A stretch of DNA of 35,388 nt from Bordetella parapertussis (GCA_945878355.1 CAMCTC010000043.1:1-35388); one strand, 5' to 3'. Positions 16,049 to 25,529 are shown, counted from the first letter of the stretch. Program-made: numbers and translations. The notes: a model not told the origin generated them from the sequence alone.

Positions 16049-17167
16049 TCAGTGCGGGTCGATCTCGGCCAGCGCGCGGCGCAGCGCCACGATCACCTGG
16101 TCGGTCTGCTCGGCGGTCTGGGTCGGGCCGATCGGCAGGCTCAGCACCTCGGCGTGCATCGCTTCGGCGATCGGCAGCGAGCCGGGCCGCCAGCCCAGCG
16201 GCGCGTAAGCCGGCTGCAGATGCGGTGGTACCGGATAGTGGATCACCGTGCCGATGCCGTCGGCGGCCAGTCGGCGGGACAGCACGTCGCGCTGTGGATG
16301 GCGCAGCACGAACAAATGCCAAGCGCTGCAGGCGTCGCTCGCCTGAGACGGCAGGGACAGCGCCGGGCTCGCACCTTTCAGCCCGGCCAGGTATTGCTGC
16401 GCGATCGCCTCGCGTTGGCGGTTGTCAGCGTCGAGCTGCGGCAATTTGGCGCGCAGCAGCGCGGCCTGCAATTCGTCGAGCCTGGCGTTGAAGCCGATCT
16501 CGGCGTTGTGGTACTTCACACTCGAGCCATAGTTGCGAAGCTGGCGCAGCCGGTCGGCCAATGCGGCGTCGCGGGTCGTGACCGCGCCGCCATCACCCAG
16601 CGCGCCGAGATTCTTGCCAGGGTAGAAGCTCCAGGCCACCGCGTCGCCATGCGCGCCCAGGCGCTGCCCACGGTAGCTCGCGCCATGAGCCTGAGCCGCG
16701 TCCTCGAGCACGCGCAGGCCGTGACGCCGCGCAATCTCGAGGATTGACGCCAGCTCGGCCGGCCGGCCGTACAAGTGCACCGGCAGCAGCGCCCGGGTGC
16801 GCGGCGTGATCGCGGCCTCGATGCGCGCCGGGTCGATGTTGAAAGTTGCGGGGTCGGGCTCGACCGGCACCGGCGTTGCGCCGACATGGGTGACCGCCAG
16901 CCAGCTGGCAATGTAGGTGTTGGACGGCACGATCACCTCGTCACCGGGCCCGATGCCCCAAGCGCGCAACACCAGACTCAGCGCTTCCAAGCCGTTGGCC
17001 ACGCCCACGCAATGCGGCGCGCCGCAGTGCTCAGCGTATTCGCGCTCGAAAGCAAGCAACTCGGGGCCGAGAACGAACCAGCCCGAATCGAGAACGCGTT
17101 CGAAAGCAGCCAGCAGTTCGGCGCGGTGCGCGAGGTTGATCGCGCGCAGGTCCAGGAACGGAATCAT
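16049..17167 (-). CDS. fdtB: DegT/DnrJ/EryC1/StrS aminotransferase, FdtB/QdtB-like
   Basis: The 372-residue PLP sugar aminotransferase probably converts dTDP-3-oxo-6-deoxyhexose to the 3-amino sugar. Landmarks are the start MIPFLDLRAIN, GVANGLEAL, PSNTYIASWLAVTHVGATPV, LEDAAQAHGA (Asp156) and the PLP lysine in SFYPGKNLGALGDGG (Lys185). A strong AAGGGGG lies before ATG 17167. It follows the FdtC-like gene by 10 bp and precedes the GT2 gene by 9 bp. Whether the sugar has the galacto (Fuc3N) or gluco (Qui3N) form depends on the ketoisomerase and cannot be read here. Confidence 0.88.
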   Translation of the reverse strand: MIPFLDLRAINLAHRAELLAAFERVLDSGWFVLGPELLAFEREYAEHCGAPHCVGVANGLEALSLVLRAWGIGPGDEVIVPSNTYIASWLAVTHVGATPVPVEPDPATFNIDPARIEAAITPRTRALLPVHLYGRPAELASILEIARRHGLRVLEDAAQAHGASYRGQRLGAHGDAVAWSFYPGKNLGALGDGGAVTTRDAALADRLRQLRNYGSSVKYHNAEIGFNARLDELQAALLRAKLPQLDADNRQREAIAQQYLAGLKGASPALSLPSQASDACSAWHLFVLRHPQRDVLSRRLAADGIGTVIHYPVPPHLQPAYAPLGWRPGSLPIAEAMHAEVLSLPIGPTQTAEQTDQVIVALRRALAEIDPH

Positions 17168-17177
17168 CTTGCCCCCT

Positions 17178-17669
17178 TCAATCGCTCAAGGCTTCGCAGC
17201 GCGGTGCCGGGCCGCGCGACCTGGCCGGGTTGCCGACCCACAGCTCGCCGGCCGGCACGTCACGCGTGACCACGCTGCCGGCACCGACCATCGCGCCCTC
17301 GCCGATCACCAACCCGCACAGCACCGTGGCGTTGGCGCCTATCGATGCGCCGCGGCGTAACAGCGTCGGCGTGAAGGCATTCGGTGGCCGCTTGGACCGC
17401 GGGTAACGGTCGTTGCCGAAACTCGCGTTCGGACCGATGAAGACATCGTCTTCGACCCGCAGGCCGTTCCACAGCTGAACGCCTGACTTCAAAGTGACGC
17501 GGTCGCCAATGACCACATCGTTCTCGATCAGACATTGGGCGTTGACATTGCAGTCGCGGCCGATGCGCGCACCGGGCAACACGACGCAGAACTGCCAGAC
17601 CCGGCTGCCAGCGCCGATCTCCGCCGTCTGCACATCGGCCAGCGGGTGGATGAAGGCTGCGGCGCTCAC
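17178..17669 (-). CDS. fdtC: dTDP-3-amino-3,6-dideoxyhexose N-acetyltransferase, FdtC/QdtC-like
   Basis: The 163-residue hexapeptide-repeat enzyme is likely to N-acetylate the 3-amino sugar nucleotide with acetyl-CoA. The start FIHPLADVQ, the turns [31 protein letters not shown], the family marker [10 protein letters not shown] and the end [20 protein letters not shown] are all typical. The frame stays open far upstream, but that is the shadow of the preceding gene. GTG at 17669 is chosen because it overlaps the previous stop as GTGA and gives the family-length N-terminus; ATG 17687 is an alternative that would add six residues and has no Shine-Dalgarno. Confidence 0.85.
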   Translation of the reverse strand: MSAAAFIHPLADVQTAEIGAGSRVWQFCVVLPGARIGRDCNVNAQCLIENDVVIGDRVTLKSGVQLWNGLRVEDDVFIGPNASFGNDRYPRSKRPPNAFTPTLLRRGASIGANATVLCGLVIGEGAMVGAGSVVTRDVPAGELWVGNPARSRGPAPRCEALSD

Positions 17670-18565
17670 GCTGCAATGCCTAGGCATTCGGCCAGAAAAT
17701 CGTCGTACTCGCGGATGTAGTCGGCCGCGTCGTAGCGCTGCGATGCGAAGACCAGCAACATCGCGTCGGCGCTGTACTGGTACTGGATGCCCCAGGTCAT
17801 TGGCGGCAGGTACAGACCGCGGTGCGGGGCGTCGAGCAGCACCTCGGTCCGGTGCTGGCCATCGTCGGCCACCACCGCGCAACTGCCTTGCAGGCAGATC
17901 AGAAACTGCTGGCACTGGCGGTGCGCATGTTCGCCGCGCACCTCGCGGCTGGGCACGCCATAGACCAAAAAGTAGCGCTGCGGCTCGAACGGGATCTGGC
18001 TGCTGAATTCGCCCACCGTCAGGTTGCCGCGCAGGTCGGGGATCACCGGAAACTGGTGCAGCGTGACACCGCGCACCGGCGTTCGCGTCAAGGCCGTTGC
18101 ACGCTGAGGCAGCGCTGTCGGGCTGACCCCGCGCGCCGCATCGACATAACCGACGATCACCGCCGGGTTGCCTTCGACAATGGCCCCAGCAGGCACCGAT
18201 CGCGTGACGACCGCGCCGGGCTGCACCACCGCGCCAGCGCACAGCGTGACGCCAGCATGCACGGTGGCGTTGGCGCCGATGCGAACGCCGCGCTTGACGC
18301 AGGTCGGCGCGCCGTCGATGAACGCGACGTTGGGTCCGATCTCGCAGCCGGCGCCGAGCCAGACGCCGGCTGGCAGATAAGCGCCGCTGCGGATCACCAC
18401 GTCGGGCGGCAGTTCAACCGAAGGGTCGATGTGCGCCAGCGGGTCGACCCGAGGCGACGCCGCCAGCGTTGACGGCGGCGCGGCCGAGCGATTCAACTGA
18501 CGCAAGACATGGCGATGGGGGTTGGCAGTGGCGGGCATGGCGTCTCGGTGCAGGTCGGTTTTCAA
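17666..18565 (-). CDS. Bifunctional sugar N-acetyltransferase / dTDP-4-oxo-6-deoxyglucose 3,4-ketoisomerase (FdtD/WxcM-like)
   Basis: The 299-residue fusion has two domains. Residues about 40-150 form a hexapeptide-repeat acetyltransferase ([45 protein letters not shown]). Residues about 160-295 form a cupin-type 3,4-ketoisomerase with [20 protein letters not shown] and [15 protein letters not shown]. Family members of this layout (WxcM, FdtD) isomerise dTDP-4-oxo-6-deoxyglucose to the 3-oxo sugar and acetylate the later amino product. TTG at 18565 has GGAG 6 nt upstream; ATG 18538 is the alternative. It follows tolC by 25 bp and overlaps the next start by four bases. The separate FdtC-like gene makes one acetyltransferase look redundant. 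Confidence 0.87.
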   Translation of the reverse strand: MKTDLHRDAMPATANPHRHVLRQLNRSAAPPSTLAASPRVDPLAHIDPSVELPPDVVIRSGAYLPAGVWLGAGCEIGPNVAFIDGAPTCVKRGVRIGANATVHAGVTLCAGAVVQPGAVVTRSVPAGAIVEGNPAVIVGYVDAARGVSPTALPQRATALTRTPVRGVTLHQFPVIPDLRGNLTVGEFSSQIPFEPQRYFLVYGVPSREVRGEHAHRQCQQFLICLQGSCAVVADDGQHRTEVLLDAPHRGLYLPPMTWGIQYQYSADAMLLVFASQRYDAADYIREYDDFLAECLGIAA

Positions 18566-18590
18566 TGGCGGCTCCGAACAGATGTGGCGT

Positions 18591-20039
18591 TCATTGCAGC
18601 CAGGCGGTCAAGCCGGGGCCCAGCGATGTCAGCGTCGCGTTCATCTGCTGACCGTCGTGCAGCGCGTTGACGTACTGCGCCCGCAGGTTGTAGTGCTCAC
18701 TCTCGGCAGCGATCACATCGAACAGCGAGCGCCGACCCAACTGCTGCCACTGCTGCAGCGTGAAGTTGCGCAAGCGGTCGCTGTCGCGCAACACCAGGCT
18801 GACCCGGCGCAATCGGTCGAAGGCCGCACCGGCCTGCTCGTGACTCTCGACAATGCGCTGGCGCCGCAGCTCGAGCTGATCAGCGCGCTGCAGCGTCGCG
18901 GCCTCGGCGCGCTGGCGTGCGGCCTGGGTCGAATGCGCGATCGCCGGATTTAGCAAGGGGACGCTGACCGTCACACCAGCGCTCAGGCCCGCGCTGCGTG
19001 GGCTCGCGCCGCCGGCGGCGAGCAAGCTGTTGGCGCCGACGGTCCAGCTCAGCTGCGGCCTGTTGCCGGCCTCGACCGCGCGCGCCATCGCGCCCAGCGC
19101 CGCCGCGTTGGCGTCCAGCTGGGCGATGTCGGCAGCGCGTTCGGCAGCGGACAGCAACTCGGGCAGGTCCGGCACGGCCAGCAACAATGCCGCCATGCCC
19201 TCGGTGCCCGGCAATCCGTCGCCGACAACCCGGCGCAGCCGCGCCTCGACCTGGCGTGCCTGAGACGTCGATTGCTGCTGCTGCAGCTCGGCCTGCTGCT
19301 GCTGCTTGCGGGCCTGCACCAACTCGCTGGCCCTCCCCCTGTCGGCCGCCACCAAGGTGTCGAGCGCCTCGACCAGACAGGCCATCTTGCGCACATGCTG
19401 ACCCCAGATCACCGCCTGCATCCTGAAGCGGCTGCGCTCCAGCGCCAGCGACGTGGTTGACAGCGCGATCTGCTCCTGGGTAGACACCAGCCCCAGCCGT
19501 GCGGCCTCGGCCTGCTGGCCGCGCCAATCGATCACACGATCGGCCCGGCCACCGTCGAACACCGTCTGGGTCAGCGTCAGACCAGCCCGTGCCTGGACTT
19601 GGCTGCCGTTGGCTTCGAGGCCGGTGCCCCGGCTCAGGCCCGGGCTGATCGAGGCGATCAGCGCCGCCTGGGGGCGTTTGGCAGCCCGCGCTTCAGCGAC
19701 ATCTTGCTGCGCAGCTTGCGCCAACAGCCGGGCCGCGCCCAGCCCCTTGTTGCGCGCCAATGCGTCGTGCACCAGCGCCTGCAGCGACGAACGCGGCGCT
19801 AGCGGCAAGTCGACAGTCGCCGCAGCGGCGGCCGGCAGGTCGGGCTTGTCCTCGTCGACACAGGCCGGATGCGCCAGCCAGGGCATCGCGCCCAGCAGGC
19901 CGGCCACGATCAAGCGGACAACCAGACGAACAGCCTGGCGACCCCCCAGGCGAACCTCCAGCCACCTGGCGATGGCTGGATGGCAACAGGCGGCAAGTCG
20001 GTTCATCGTGGCAGTCGGGACCAAGAGTCTGGAGGGCAT
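18591..20039 (-). CDS. tolC: TolC-family outer membrane efflux protein (type I secretion)
   Basis: The 482-residue protein is an outer membrane channel of the TolC family: two repeats of long alternating helices, the sequence ARLLAQAAQQDVAEARAAKRPQ in the first, and RSLFDVIAAESEHYNLRAQYV in the second. A signal peptide with a long basic front is seen (VVRLIVAGLLGAMPWLAHPA), so it is exported. ATG 20039 has GAGG about 11 nt upstream; ATG 20006 is possible. It follows the HlyD adaptor by 104 bp on the same strand and completes the secretion channel with the adaptor and ABC transporter. A LapE-like role for an adhesin or other RTX protein is the best guess. Confidence 0.88.
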   Translation of the reverse strand: MPSRLLVPTATMNRLAACCHPAIARWLEVRLGGRQAVRLVVRLIVAGLLGAMPWLAHPACVDEDKPDLPAAAAATVDLPLAPRSSLQALVHDALARNKGLGAARLLAQAAQQDVAEARAAKRPQAALIASISPGLSRGTGLEANGSQVQARAGLTLTQTVFDGGRADRVIDWRGQQAEAARLGLVSTQEQIALSTTSLALERSRFRMQAVIWGQHVRKMACLVEALDTLVAADRGRASELVQARKQQQQAELQQQQSTSQARQVEARLRRVVGDGLPGTEGMAALLLAVPDLPELLSAAERAADIAQLDANAAALGAMARAVEAGNRPQLSWTVGANSLLAAGGASPRSAGLSAGVTVSVPLLNPAIAHSTQAARQRAEAATLQRADQLELRRQRIVESHEQAGAAFDRLRRVSLVLRDSDRLRNFTLQQWQQLGRRSLFDVIAAESEHYNLRAQYVNALHDGQQMNATLTSLGPGLTAWLQ

Positions 20040-20143
20040 GGCTTGATGACCCTCAGTAGACGCCGACCGGGTCCGCATCGATCGCTTGAAACCCGCCAGG
20101 ATTTGCCGCCTTCTCTCGCGCCAAAGTCGAGACCCGCCCCAGC

Positions 20144-21364
20144 TCATCGCTCGCTGAAAGCCTCTTGCGCCTTCATCATCGGCCGCAGCAGGAAGCTCAG
20201 CACCGAGCGCCGGCCGACACGGATCTCGGCCGTGCCAACCATCCCGGGCAAGACATCCAGCGGCTTGCCGCCGGCCCGCAGCGCGTGCGCGTCGGCGCGA
20301 ACCAGCGCGCGGTACCAGGTGGCGTCGGCTGCGCTGGCGCGCTCGGCGTCGCCGACGGCATCGGGCCCAAGCGTCTCGACCTGGCCGTGCAAGCTGCCGT
20401 AAACGGTGTAGTCGTAGGCTGTGAGCTTGAGCTCGACGCGCTGGCCCGGCTTGACAAAGCCGATGTCGGCCGGCTTGATGCGCAGCTCGACCAACACCTG
20501 ATCGCCCACCGGCACGATCTCCATCACCGCCGCACCCGCAGCGACCACACCGCCCAAGGTGTTGCTGCGGATGTTCTTGACCAGGCCGCGTACTGGAGAG
20601 GTCAGCATCGTGCGCTTGAGGATGTCGTCGCGCACCACCTGCTGCTCACCCAGCAGCGTCAGCTCGGTCTGGACCCGCACCAGCTCGGCACTGGCGTCCT
20701 GACGAAAACGGTTGATGCGCTCCTGGGTCTGCTGGGCCAGGTCGTTGACCTGGCGCCGCAGCCGCATCACCTCGACATCGCTGACCAGGCCTTTGGCCGA
20801 CATCGACGCGGCCAGCGCCAACTCGCGGTCTAGCAGCTGCTGGTTGCGCCGGCTTGACGACACCGCTTCGTTGAGCCCGCGCTGGCGTGCCTGGTAAGAA
20901 TCGGTCTCGCCCTGCACCAGCGCTGGCAGCGTCTGAATTTCGGGCGAAAACACCGGCGTGCGGCCGGTCGCCTCGGCGCGCAGCCGCGCTGCCGCTGCCA
21001 TCAAGGCCAGGCGTTTGAGACGGCCTTCGTTTTGCTGCGCCTCGACCCGCGTCGGGTCGAGCAGCGCCAGCACCTGGCCTTCGGCCACGGCCTGGCCTTC
21101 GCGCACCCTGAGCTCGCGCAAGATGCCGCCTTCCAGGCTGGCGATCACCTGCTCACGGCCTGCCGGCACGACACGCGCATCGCAGCGGGTGACCATGTCG
21201 ACCTGGGCCAGCGCTGCCCAGGCCAGCGCGCTGGCGATCGCGGCCAGCAACAAGTAGACAGCCCAGGTTGCCGCGCGCGCCGGCTCGATCTGCAGCGCAG
21301 CCTGGGCCGGGCTCAGGAACGCGAAATCGGCTCGCTTCAGCGTTGCGCTGTCGGGCTTGCTCAT
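20144..21364 (-). CDS. HlyD-family type I secretion periplasmic adaptor
   Basis: The 406-residue membrane fusion protein has one N-terminal membrane helix (about 32-54, WAVYLLLAAIASALAWAAL), a biotinyl-lipoyl-like half (VIASLEGGILRELRVREGQAV), a long coiled coil (about 110-250), and the second half RTMLTSPVRGLVKNI with a beta-barrel (VPVGDQVLVELRIKPADIGF). It links the ABC transporter in the inner membrane to TolC. ATG 21364 (MSKPDS) is chosen because it starts 16 bp after the ABC gene stop and gives the expected short cytoplasmic tail; the frame is open further upstream only as a shadow. Confidence 0.9.
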   Translation of the reverse strand: MSKPDSATLKRADFAFLSPAQAALQIEPARAATWAVYLLLAAIASALAWAALAQVDMVTRCDARVVPAGREQVIASLEGGILRELRVREGQAVAEGQVLALLDPTRVEAQQNEGRLKRLALMAAAARLRAEATGRTPVFSPEIQTLPALVQGETDSYQARQRGLNEAVSSSRRNQQLLDRELALAASMSAKGLVSDVEVMRLRRQVNDLAQQTQERINRFRQDASAELVRVQTELTLLGEQQVVRDDILKRTMLTSPVRGLVKNIRSNTLGGVVAAGAAVMEIVPVGDQVLVELRIKPADIGFVKPGQRVELKLTAYDYTVYGSLHGQVETLGPDAVGDAERASAADATWYRALVRADAHALRAGGKPLDVLPGMVGTAEIRVGRRSVLSFLLRPMMKAQEAFSER

Positions 21365-21380
21365 CGCCGGGCGGCCGGGC

Positions 21381-23663
21381 TCAGACGGCAGCGCGGCGCT
21401 CGGCCGGCTGGGTGCTGGGGTGGCGGTGGACGTTGGTCGCCGCATCGCTGCCATGCGGCGCAGCGTCGGCAGCCGGCTTGGCGCCCGACAGCGCGGCCAG
21501 CACCTGGGCCCGCGCGCCGTCCATCACCACCCGGCCCGCGTCGACCACCACAATGCGCTGCACCAGTTCGAGCACCGCCGGTCGATGCGTCACCACCACC
21601 AGCGTGCAGTCGCCGCTGGCCTCGCGCAGTTGGCGCAGAAAAGCCAACTCGCTCTGCGCGTCCATCGAGCTCGTGGGTTCGTCCATCAGCAGGATGCGCG
21701 GCCTGGTGATCAAGCTGCGCGTCAGCGCCACCAGCTGGCGCTGGCCGCCCGACAGCAGCACGCCAGATTCCCCCACCGGCTGGTCCCAGCCCAGCGGGTG
21801 GCCCTCGGCAACGCGGGACAGCCCCGTCAGCGCAGCGACCGCGGGCAGCCGCGATGGGTCGGCGCTGGAGCGGCCGAGCAACACGTTGTCACGCAGCGTG
21901 CCTTTGAACAAGCGCGAGTCTTGCGGCACATAGCCCACGCCGGCGCGGAAGTCGCCCGGGTCGAGCTGGCGCAGGTCGACACCGTCAACCTCGACCCGGC
22001 CCTCGGCTGGACGGTACAGCCCGGCAATCAAGCGCAGGATCGTCGACTTGCCGCTGCCGATGCGACCCAGGATCGCCACCCGCTCGCCGGGTTCGAAGCG
22101 AAGGTTGACGCTGTGGATCACCTCGGGCGAAGCCTGCTGAGCGACCGCCGGGTAGGCAAAGCTGACATCGGCCAGCGCGATGCGACCGGACATCTCGCGC
22201 AGCGGCAAGTAGCTGCGGCCGGGCTCGCGCTCAACCGGCTGGGCCATCACCCGGTCGAGTGCGTGCAGCGCGGCGACCGCAGCTTGGTAGCGCGTGGTCA
22301 GCATCACGACCGAGGCCAGCGGCGCGATCGCCCGCATCGCGAACATCACCCCGCCCATCAGTGCACCGCCGGAAATCTGCCTGGCCTCGATCAGGTAGAC
22401 GCCCCAGACCAGCATCACCAGCGTGATCAGCTGCTGCGCCACCGTCGACAGGTTCAGCGTCAGGCTGCTGAGCCGGCGCGCGCGAAGTTGGCTGTGCACC
22501 GCAGCGGCGCTGGCCTGCTCGTAGTGGTGCAGGAAACGCCCTTGTGCACCGGTCGCCTTGATGTCCTCTATACCCTCGACCGCCTCGACCAACAGGCCGT
22601 GCAAGTCGGCCTGCTGAACGAGGTTGGCGCGGGTGGCACGGCGCAGCGCGCCCTGGATCAGCCACGCGCCGAGCAGGATCAGCGGCACCGCCAGCACCAT
22701 CACCCAGCCCAGCGGGCCGCCGATCACGAAAGTCATCGCGATGAAGATCAGGATGAACGGCAGGTCTGAGACCGCCGACAAGGTGGCGGACGAGAAAAAC
22801 TCTCGCACCAACTCGATCTGGCCCACGGTGTGGGCGTAAGCGCCGGCCGACTCGGGCCGGCACTCCATGCGCACCGCCAAGCTCTGGCGGAACAGCAGCG
22901 TGCCCACCAGCAGGTCGGCCTTCTTGCCGGCCAGATCGATCAGGTAGGCGCGCAGTTGGCGCGCGCTGAGGTCGAACACCAGCGCCAACAAGCCCGCGAC
23001 CGCCAGCGCCCACAGCGTGACGAAAGCCTGGTGCGGGATCACCTTGTCGTAGATCACCGAGGTCACCGTGCCGGTGACCAGCATCAAGCTGTTGCTCAAC
23101 AGTGCGGCCAGCAAGGCCGACCGGTAATACGGCACAAAGCGCCGCAGCGTGCCCCACAGCCAGTGCCGGTCCGGATCGAGCGCGGCGGGGTCGCGGTCTA
23201 CCGGGTCGCTCGCCAGCCGCGACGCCAACAACGCGAAGCCGGTGTACTCGGCAGCGAGCTCGGCCTCGGTGGCCAGCATTTCCTTGGCCGGCGGGCCAGG
23301 CACCACGACACTGCAGACCGCAGCGCCGTCGGCCTGGGGCCGGCGCGCGCGAAAGATACAGGCCTCACCTTGACGCAGCAACAAGACCACCGGTAGCAGC
23401 AGGCCGTGCAGGTCGCCGATCGATCGCTGCACCAGCGCAGCGTGGTAACCCGCTTCGCGCAAGGCCCTCAGCGCCTGGTCGGGCCCGACCGCACCAGCGA
23501 TCTGCTGGCCCTCGAACAACGACGCGGCCGATCGCTCGTCACCGTGGTGGCGCGTCAACCAGACCAGCGCCTGCGCCAAAGGGTCATCGCACAGGCTGGC
23601 GGCAGCCGGCCCGGCAGCACCGTCGCCAAGGCCGGGCGCTTCAGCGGCAGTCATGGCAGACAT
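21381..23663 (-). CDS. Type I secretion ABC transporter, permease/ATPase fusion (LapB-like)
   Basis: The 760-residue exporter has an N-terminal C39-peptidase-like domain (about 28-140), a six-helix transmembrane domain (about 170-450) and an ATPase. The C39 region reads LVWLTRHHGDERSAASLFEG and lacks the catalytic cysteine, so it is a non-cleaving substrate-docking domain as in LapB/LssB exporters. ATPase motifs are GRIGSGKST (Walker A, Lys539), LSGGQRQL, ILLMDEPTSS (Walker B) and THRPA. It would move an unfolded protein with a C-terminal signal through HlyD and TolC. No large secreted substrate gene is in the window. A second in-frame ATG lies nine bases downstream; no clear Shine-Dalgarno decides. 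Confidence 0.92.
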   Translation of the reverse strand: MSAMTAAEAPGLGDGAAGPAAASLCDDPLAQALVWLTRHHGDERSAASLFEGQQIAGAVGPDQALRALREAGYHAALVQRSIGDLHGLLLPVVLLLRQGEACIFRARRPQADGAAVCSVVVPGPPAKEMLATEAELAAEYTGFALLASRLASDPVDRDPAALDPDRHWLWGTLRRFVPYYRSALLAALLSNSLMLVTGTVTSVIYDKVIPHQAFVTLWALAVAGLLALVFDLSARQLRAYLIDLAGKKADLLVGTLLFRQSLAVRMECRPESAGAYAHTVGQIELVREFFSSATLSAVSDLPFILIFIAMTFVIGGPLGWVMVLAVPLILLGAWLIQGALRRATRANLVQQADLHGLLVEAVEGIEDIKATGAQGRFLHHYEQASAAAVHSQLRARRLSSLTLNLSTVAQQLITLVMLVWGVYLIEARQISGGALMGGVMFAMRAIAPLASVVMLTTRYQAAVAALHALDRVMAQPVEREPGRSYLPLREMSGRIALADVSFAYPAVAQQASPEVIHSVNLRFEPGERVAILGRIGSGKSTILRLIAGLYRPAEGRVEVDGVDLRQLDPGDFRAGVGYVPQDSRLFKGTLRDNVLLGRSSADPSRLPAVAALTGLSRVAEGHPLGWDQPVGESGVLLSGGQRQLVALTRSLITRPRILLMDEPTSSMDAQSELAFLRQLREASGDCTLVVVTHRPAVLELVQRIVVVDAGRVVMDGARAQVLAALSGAKPAADAAPHGSDAATNVHRHPSTQPAERRAAV

Positions 23664-23714
23664 GGCAGACCGACATCATCGGCGTTGGCGGCACAGCGAA
23701 CCCGGCGCGCCAGT

Positions 23715-25529
23715 TCAGCCGCGGTGCAGCAGCGCCAGGCGCTCGAACTCAGCCTCGATGTCGCGCACGATCTGCGGCAGGTCGAACAGCGGCGAGCTGC
23801 GGCCCGACTCGGCCAGATAGCGTTTGTACGAGGCCACCCGCGCCGGCTGCCGACCCAGCGTGACCGCGAGCCGCTCGTACGCTGCCAGCGAGTCGGTCGC
23901 CAGTTCTGGCAGACCCACGGCCTGCAACAGGCTGCCGGCCATGCGCGAGATGTAGCTGCGACCCGAGCGGGTGACGATAGGGGTGCCCATCCACAGCGCG
24001 TCGCTGGCAGTGGTGCCGGCGTTGTAAGGGAAGGTGTCAAGCATCAGGTCGGCGCATCGAAACCGAGCCAGGTAATCGGGCGGCGCGACGCGCGGCGCAA
24101 AGACGAGCCGGTCGCGCGCCACGCCCTGGGCGTCGGCGCAGCGCAGCATGTTCTCGCGCGCGGTCTCGTTGTCGGCCAGCAGCCACAACACGCTGCCGTC
24201 GACCTGGCCCAGGATTCGCATCCAGGCACCGAACATCTCGGGCGTGAACTTGTAGTTGTTGTTGAACGAGCAGTAGACGAAGCGGTCCTCGGGCAGGCCG
24301 CAACTGGCACGGCTGGGCGTGGGGGCGACCTCGCGCTGGCGGTCGCTGACTTGGTAGCAATGCGGCAGCCGGATCGCCCGCTCGGTGCAAAAAGGCTCGA
24401 GCTCGGGCGGCATCACATAAGCGTCGGCCAGCAACCAGTCGACCCCCGGCAAGGCTGAGGTGCCCGGCAGACCGAGGTAGCTGACCTGCACCGGCGCTGC
24501 GCGGTGGGACAGGATCGCGGGCCGCGCGCCGGCGGTCAGCCCTTGCAGGTCGACCAGCACGTCGATGCCAGCCTCGGCAATCAGCCGCGCGGCAGTGCCG
24601 TCGTCGACGCCAGACAGCCGCACCAGATGGTCTAGCGCAGCACGCAAGCGGCGCTGCTGAGGCTGCGCGCTCTCGGGGGTCCAGCAAAAGCCCCAGACCT
24701 CGAATTTCTCCCGGTCGTGCAACTCGAACAGCTCGGGCACCAGCAAACCGACCGCGTGCAGGTGCAAGTCGCCCGAGAGGTAACCGATCCGGATCCTGCC
24801 GCTGCGAGGCGGCATACCGCAATGCAGCGGCGCGGCCGCCAGCCTGGGCACCCGCTCCTGCACGAAGCGGGTGGCCGCCAGCAACTGCAGCGTCGGGTCG
24901 TCGCTGGCGCTCATCATCGCCAGCAGCGACGTGCCGGTCAGCAACTGGTTGGAAGTGAGCTCGCCGAAAGGCTGGTAAACCGGCCAGGCGCATTGCTTTT
25001 GACGCAGGTGGACATGGTGCTGGACCACGCTGGGCTGGCGCGGGTCGAGCAACAGGCTCTCGCGCAGCGCGGCTTCGGCCTCGGGGTAGCGGCGCAACTT
25101 TTCCAGCAAGCGACCGAGGTTGTTCCAGGCGTGGATCCTAAGCTCGACGGGTGCGCTGCGGGCCAGCACCTCGCGCCACTGCGCCAACGCCGATTCGGGC
25201 TGACCGGCGCGCTCGAACAAATGACCCAGGTTGAGCCTGGCGTGCGCAAAGTCTGGTTGCAGCTCGACCGCCCGGCGATAAGCCGCTTCGGCCTCGGCGT
25301 CGCGATGCGCAGCCCCCAGCAAGGTGCCCAGGTTGAAACAGGCCACATGGCGCAGCGCGGGCGGGCCATCAGCGATCCAGCCCTGGTACTGCGCCACCGC
25401 AGCGGCGTCGTCGCCGGCTTGCTGCAGACGCTGGGCCCGGTTCACCACATCGGTCAGCGTGAGCTCAGCCCAGGCTTGCGCAGTCGTGGGATTCGAGGCA
25501 TCGGGACGCAGGGCAACAGGGCTGGGCAT
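23715..25529 (-). CDS. TPR-repeat glycosyltransferase, SPINDLY/OGT-like (GT41)
   Basis: The 604-residue cytoplasmic protein has N-terminal tetratricopeptide repeats (about 20-160: AQYQGWIADGPPALRHVACF, LGTLLGAAHRDAEAEAAYRRAV and two more) and a C-terminal GT41 catalytic region. Landmarks are IRIGYLSGDLHLHAVGLL, DVLVDLQGLTAGARPAI, PVQVSYLGLPGTSA, FVYCSFNNNYKFTPEMF, APPDYLARFRCADLMLDTFPYNAGTTASDALWMG split over the donor site, and GRSYISRMAGSLL. GT41 enzymes put a single sugar on Ser/Thr of proteins. It follows cheZ by 144 bp, so flagellin or another protein from this locus is a candidate acceptor (inference). ATG 25529 is preferred to the TTG at 25544; neither has a clear Shine-Dalgarno. Confidence 0.9.
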   Translation of the reverse strand: MPSPVALRPDASNPTTAQAWAELTLTDVVNRAQRLQQAGDDAAAVAQYQGWIADGPPALRHVACFNLGTLLGAAHRDAEAEAAYRRAVELQPDFAHARLNLGHLFERAGQPESALAQWREVLARSAPVELRIHAWNNLGRLLEKLRRYPEAEAALRESLLLDPRQPSVVQHHVHLRQKQCAWPVYQPFGELTSNQLLTGTSLLAMMSASDDPTLQLLAATRFVQERVPRLAAAPLHCGMPPRSGRIRIGYLSGDLHLHAVGLLVPELFELHDREKFEVWGFCWTPESAQPQQRRLRAALDHLVRLSGVDDGTAARLIAEAGIDVLVDLQGLTAGARPAILSHRAAPVQVSYLGLPGTSALPGVDWLLADAYVMPPELEPFCTERAIRLPHCYQVSDRQREVAPTPSRASCGLPEDRFVYCSFNNNYKFTPEMFGAWMRILGQVDGSVLWLLADNETARENMLRCADAQGVARDRLVFAPRVAPPDYLARFRCADLMLDTFPYNAGTTASDALWMGTPIVTRSGRSYISRMAGSLLQAVGLPELATDSLAAYERLAVTLGRQPARVASYKRYLAESGRSSPLFDLPQIVRDIEAEFERLALLHRG

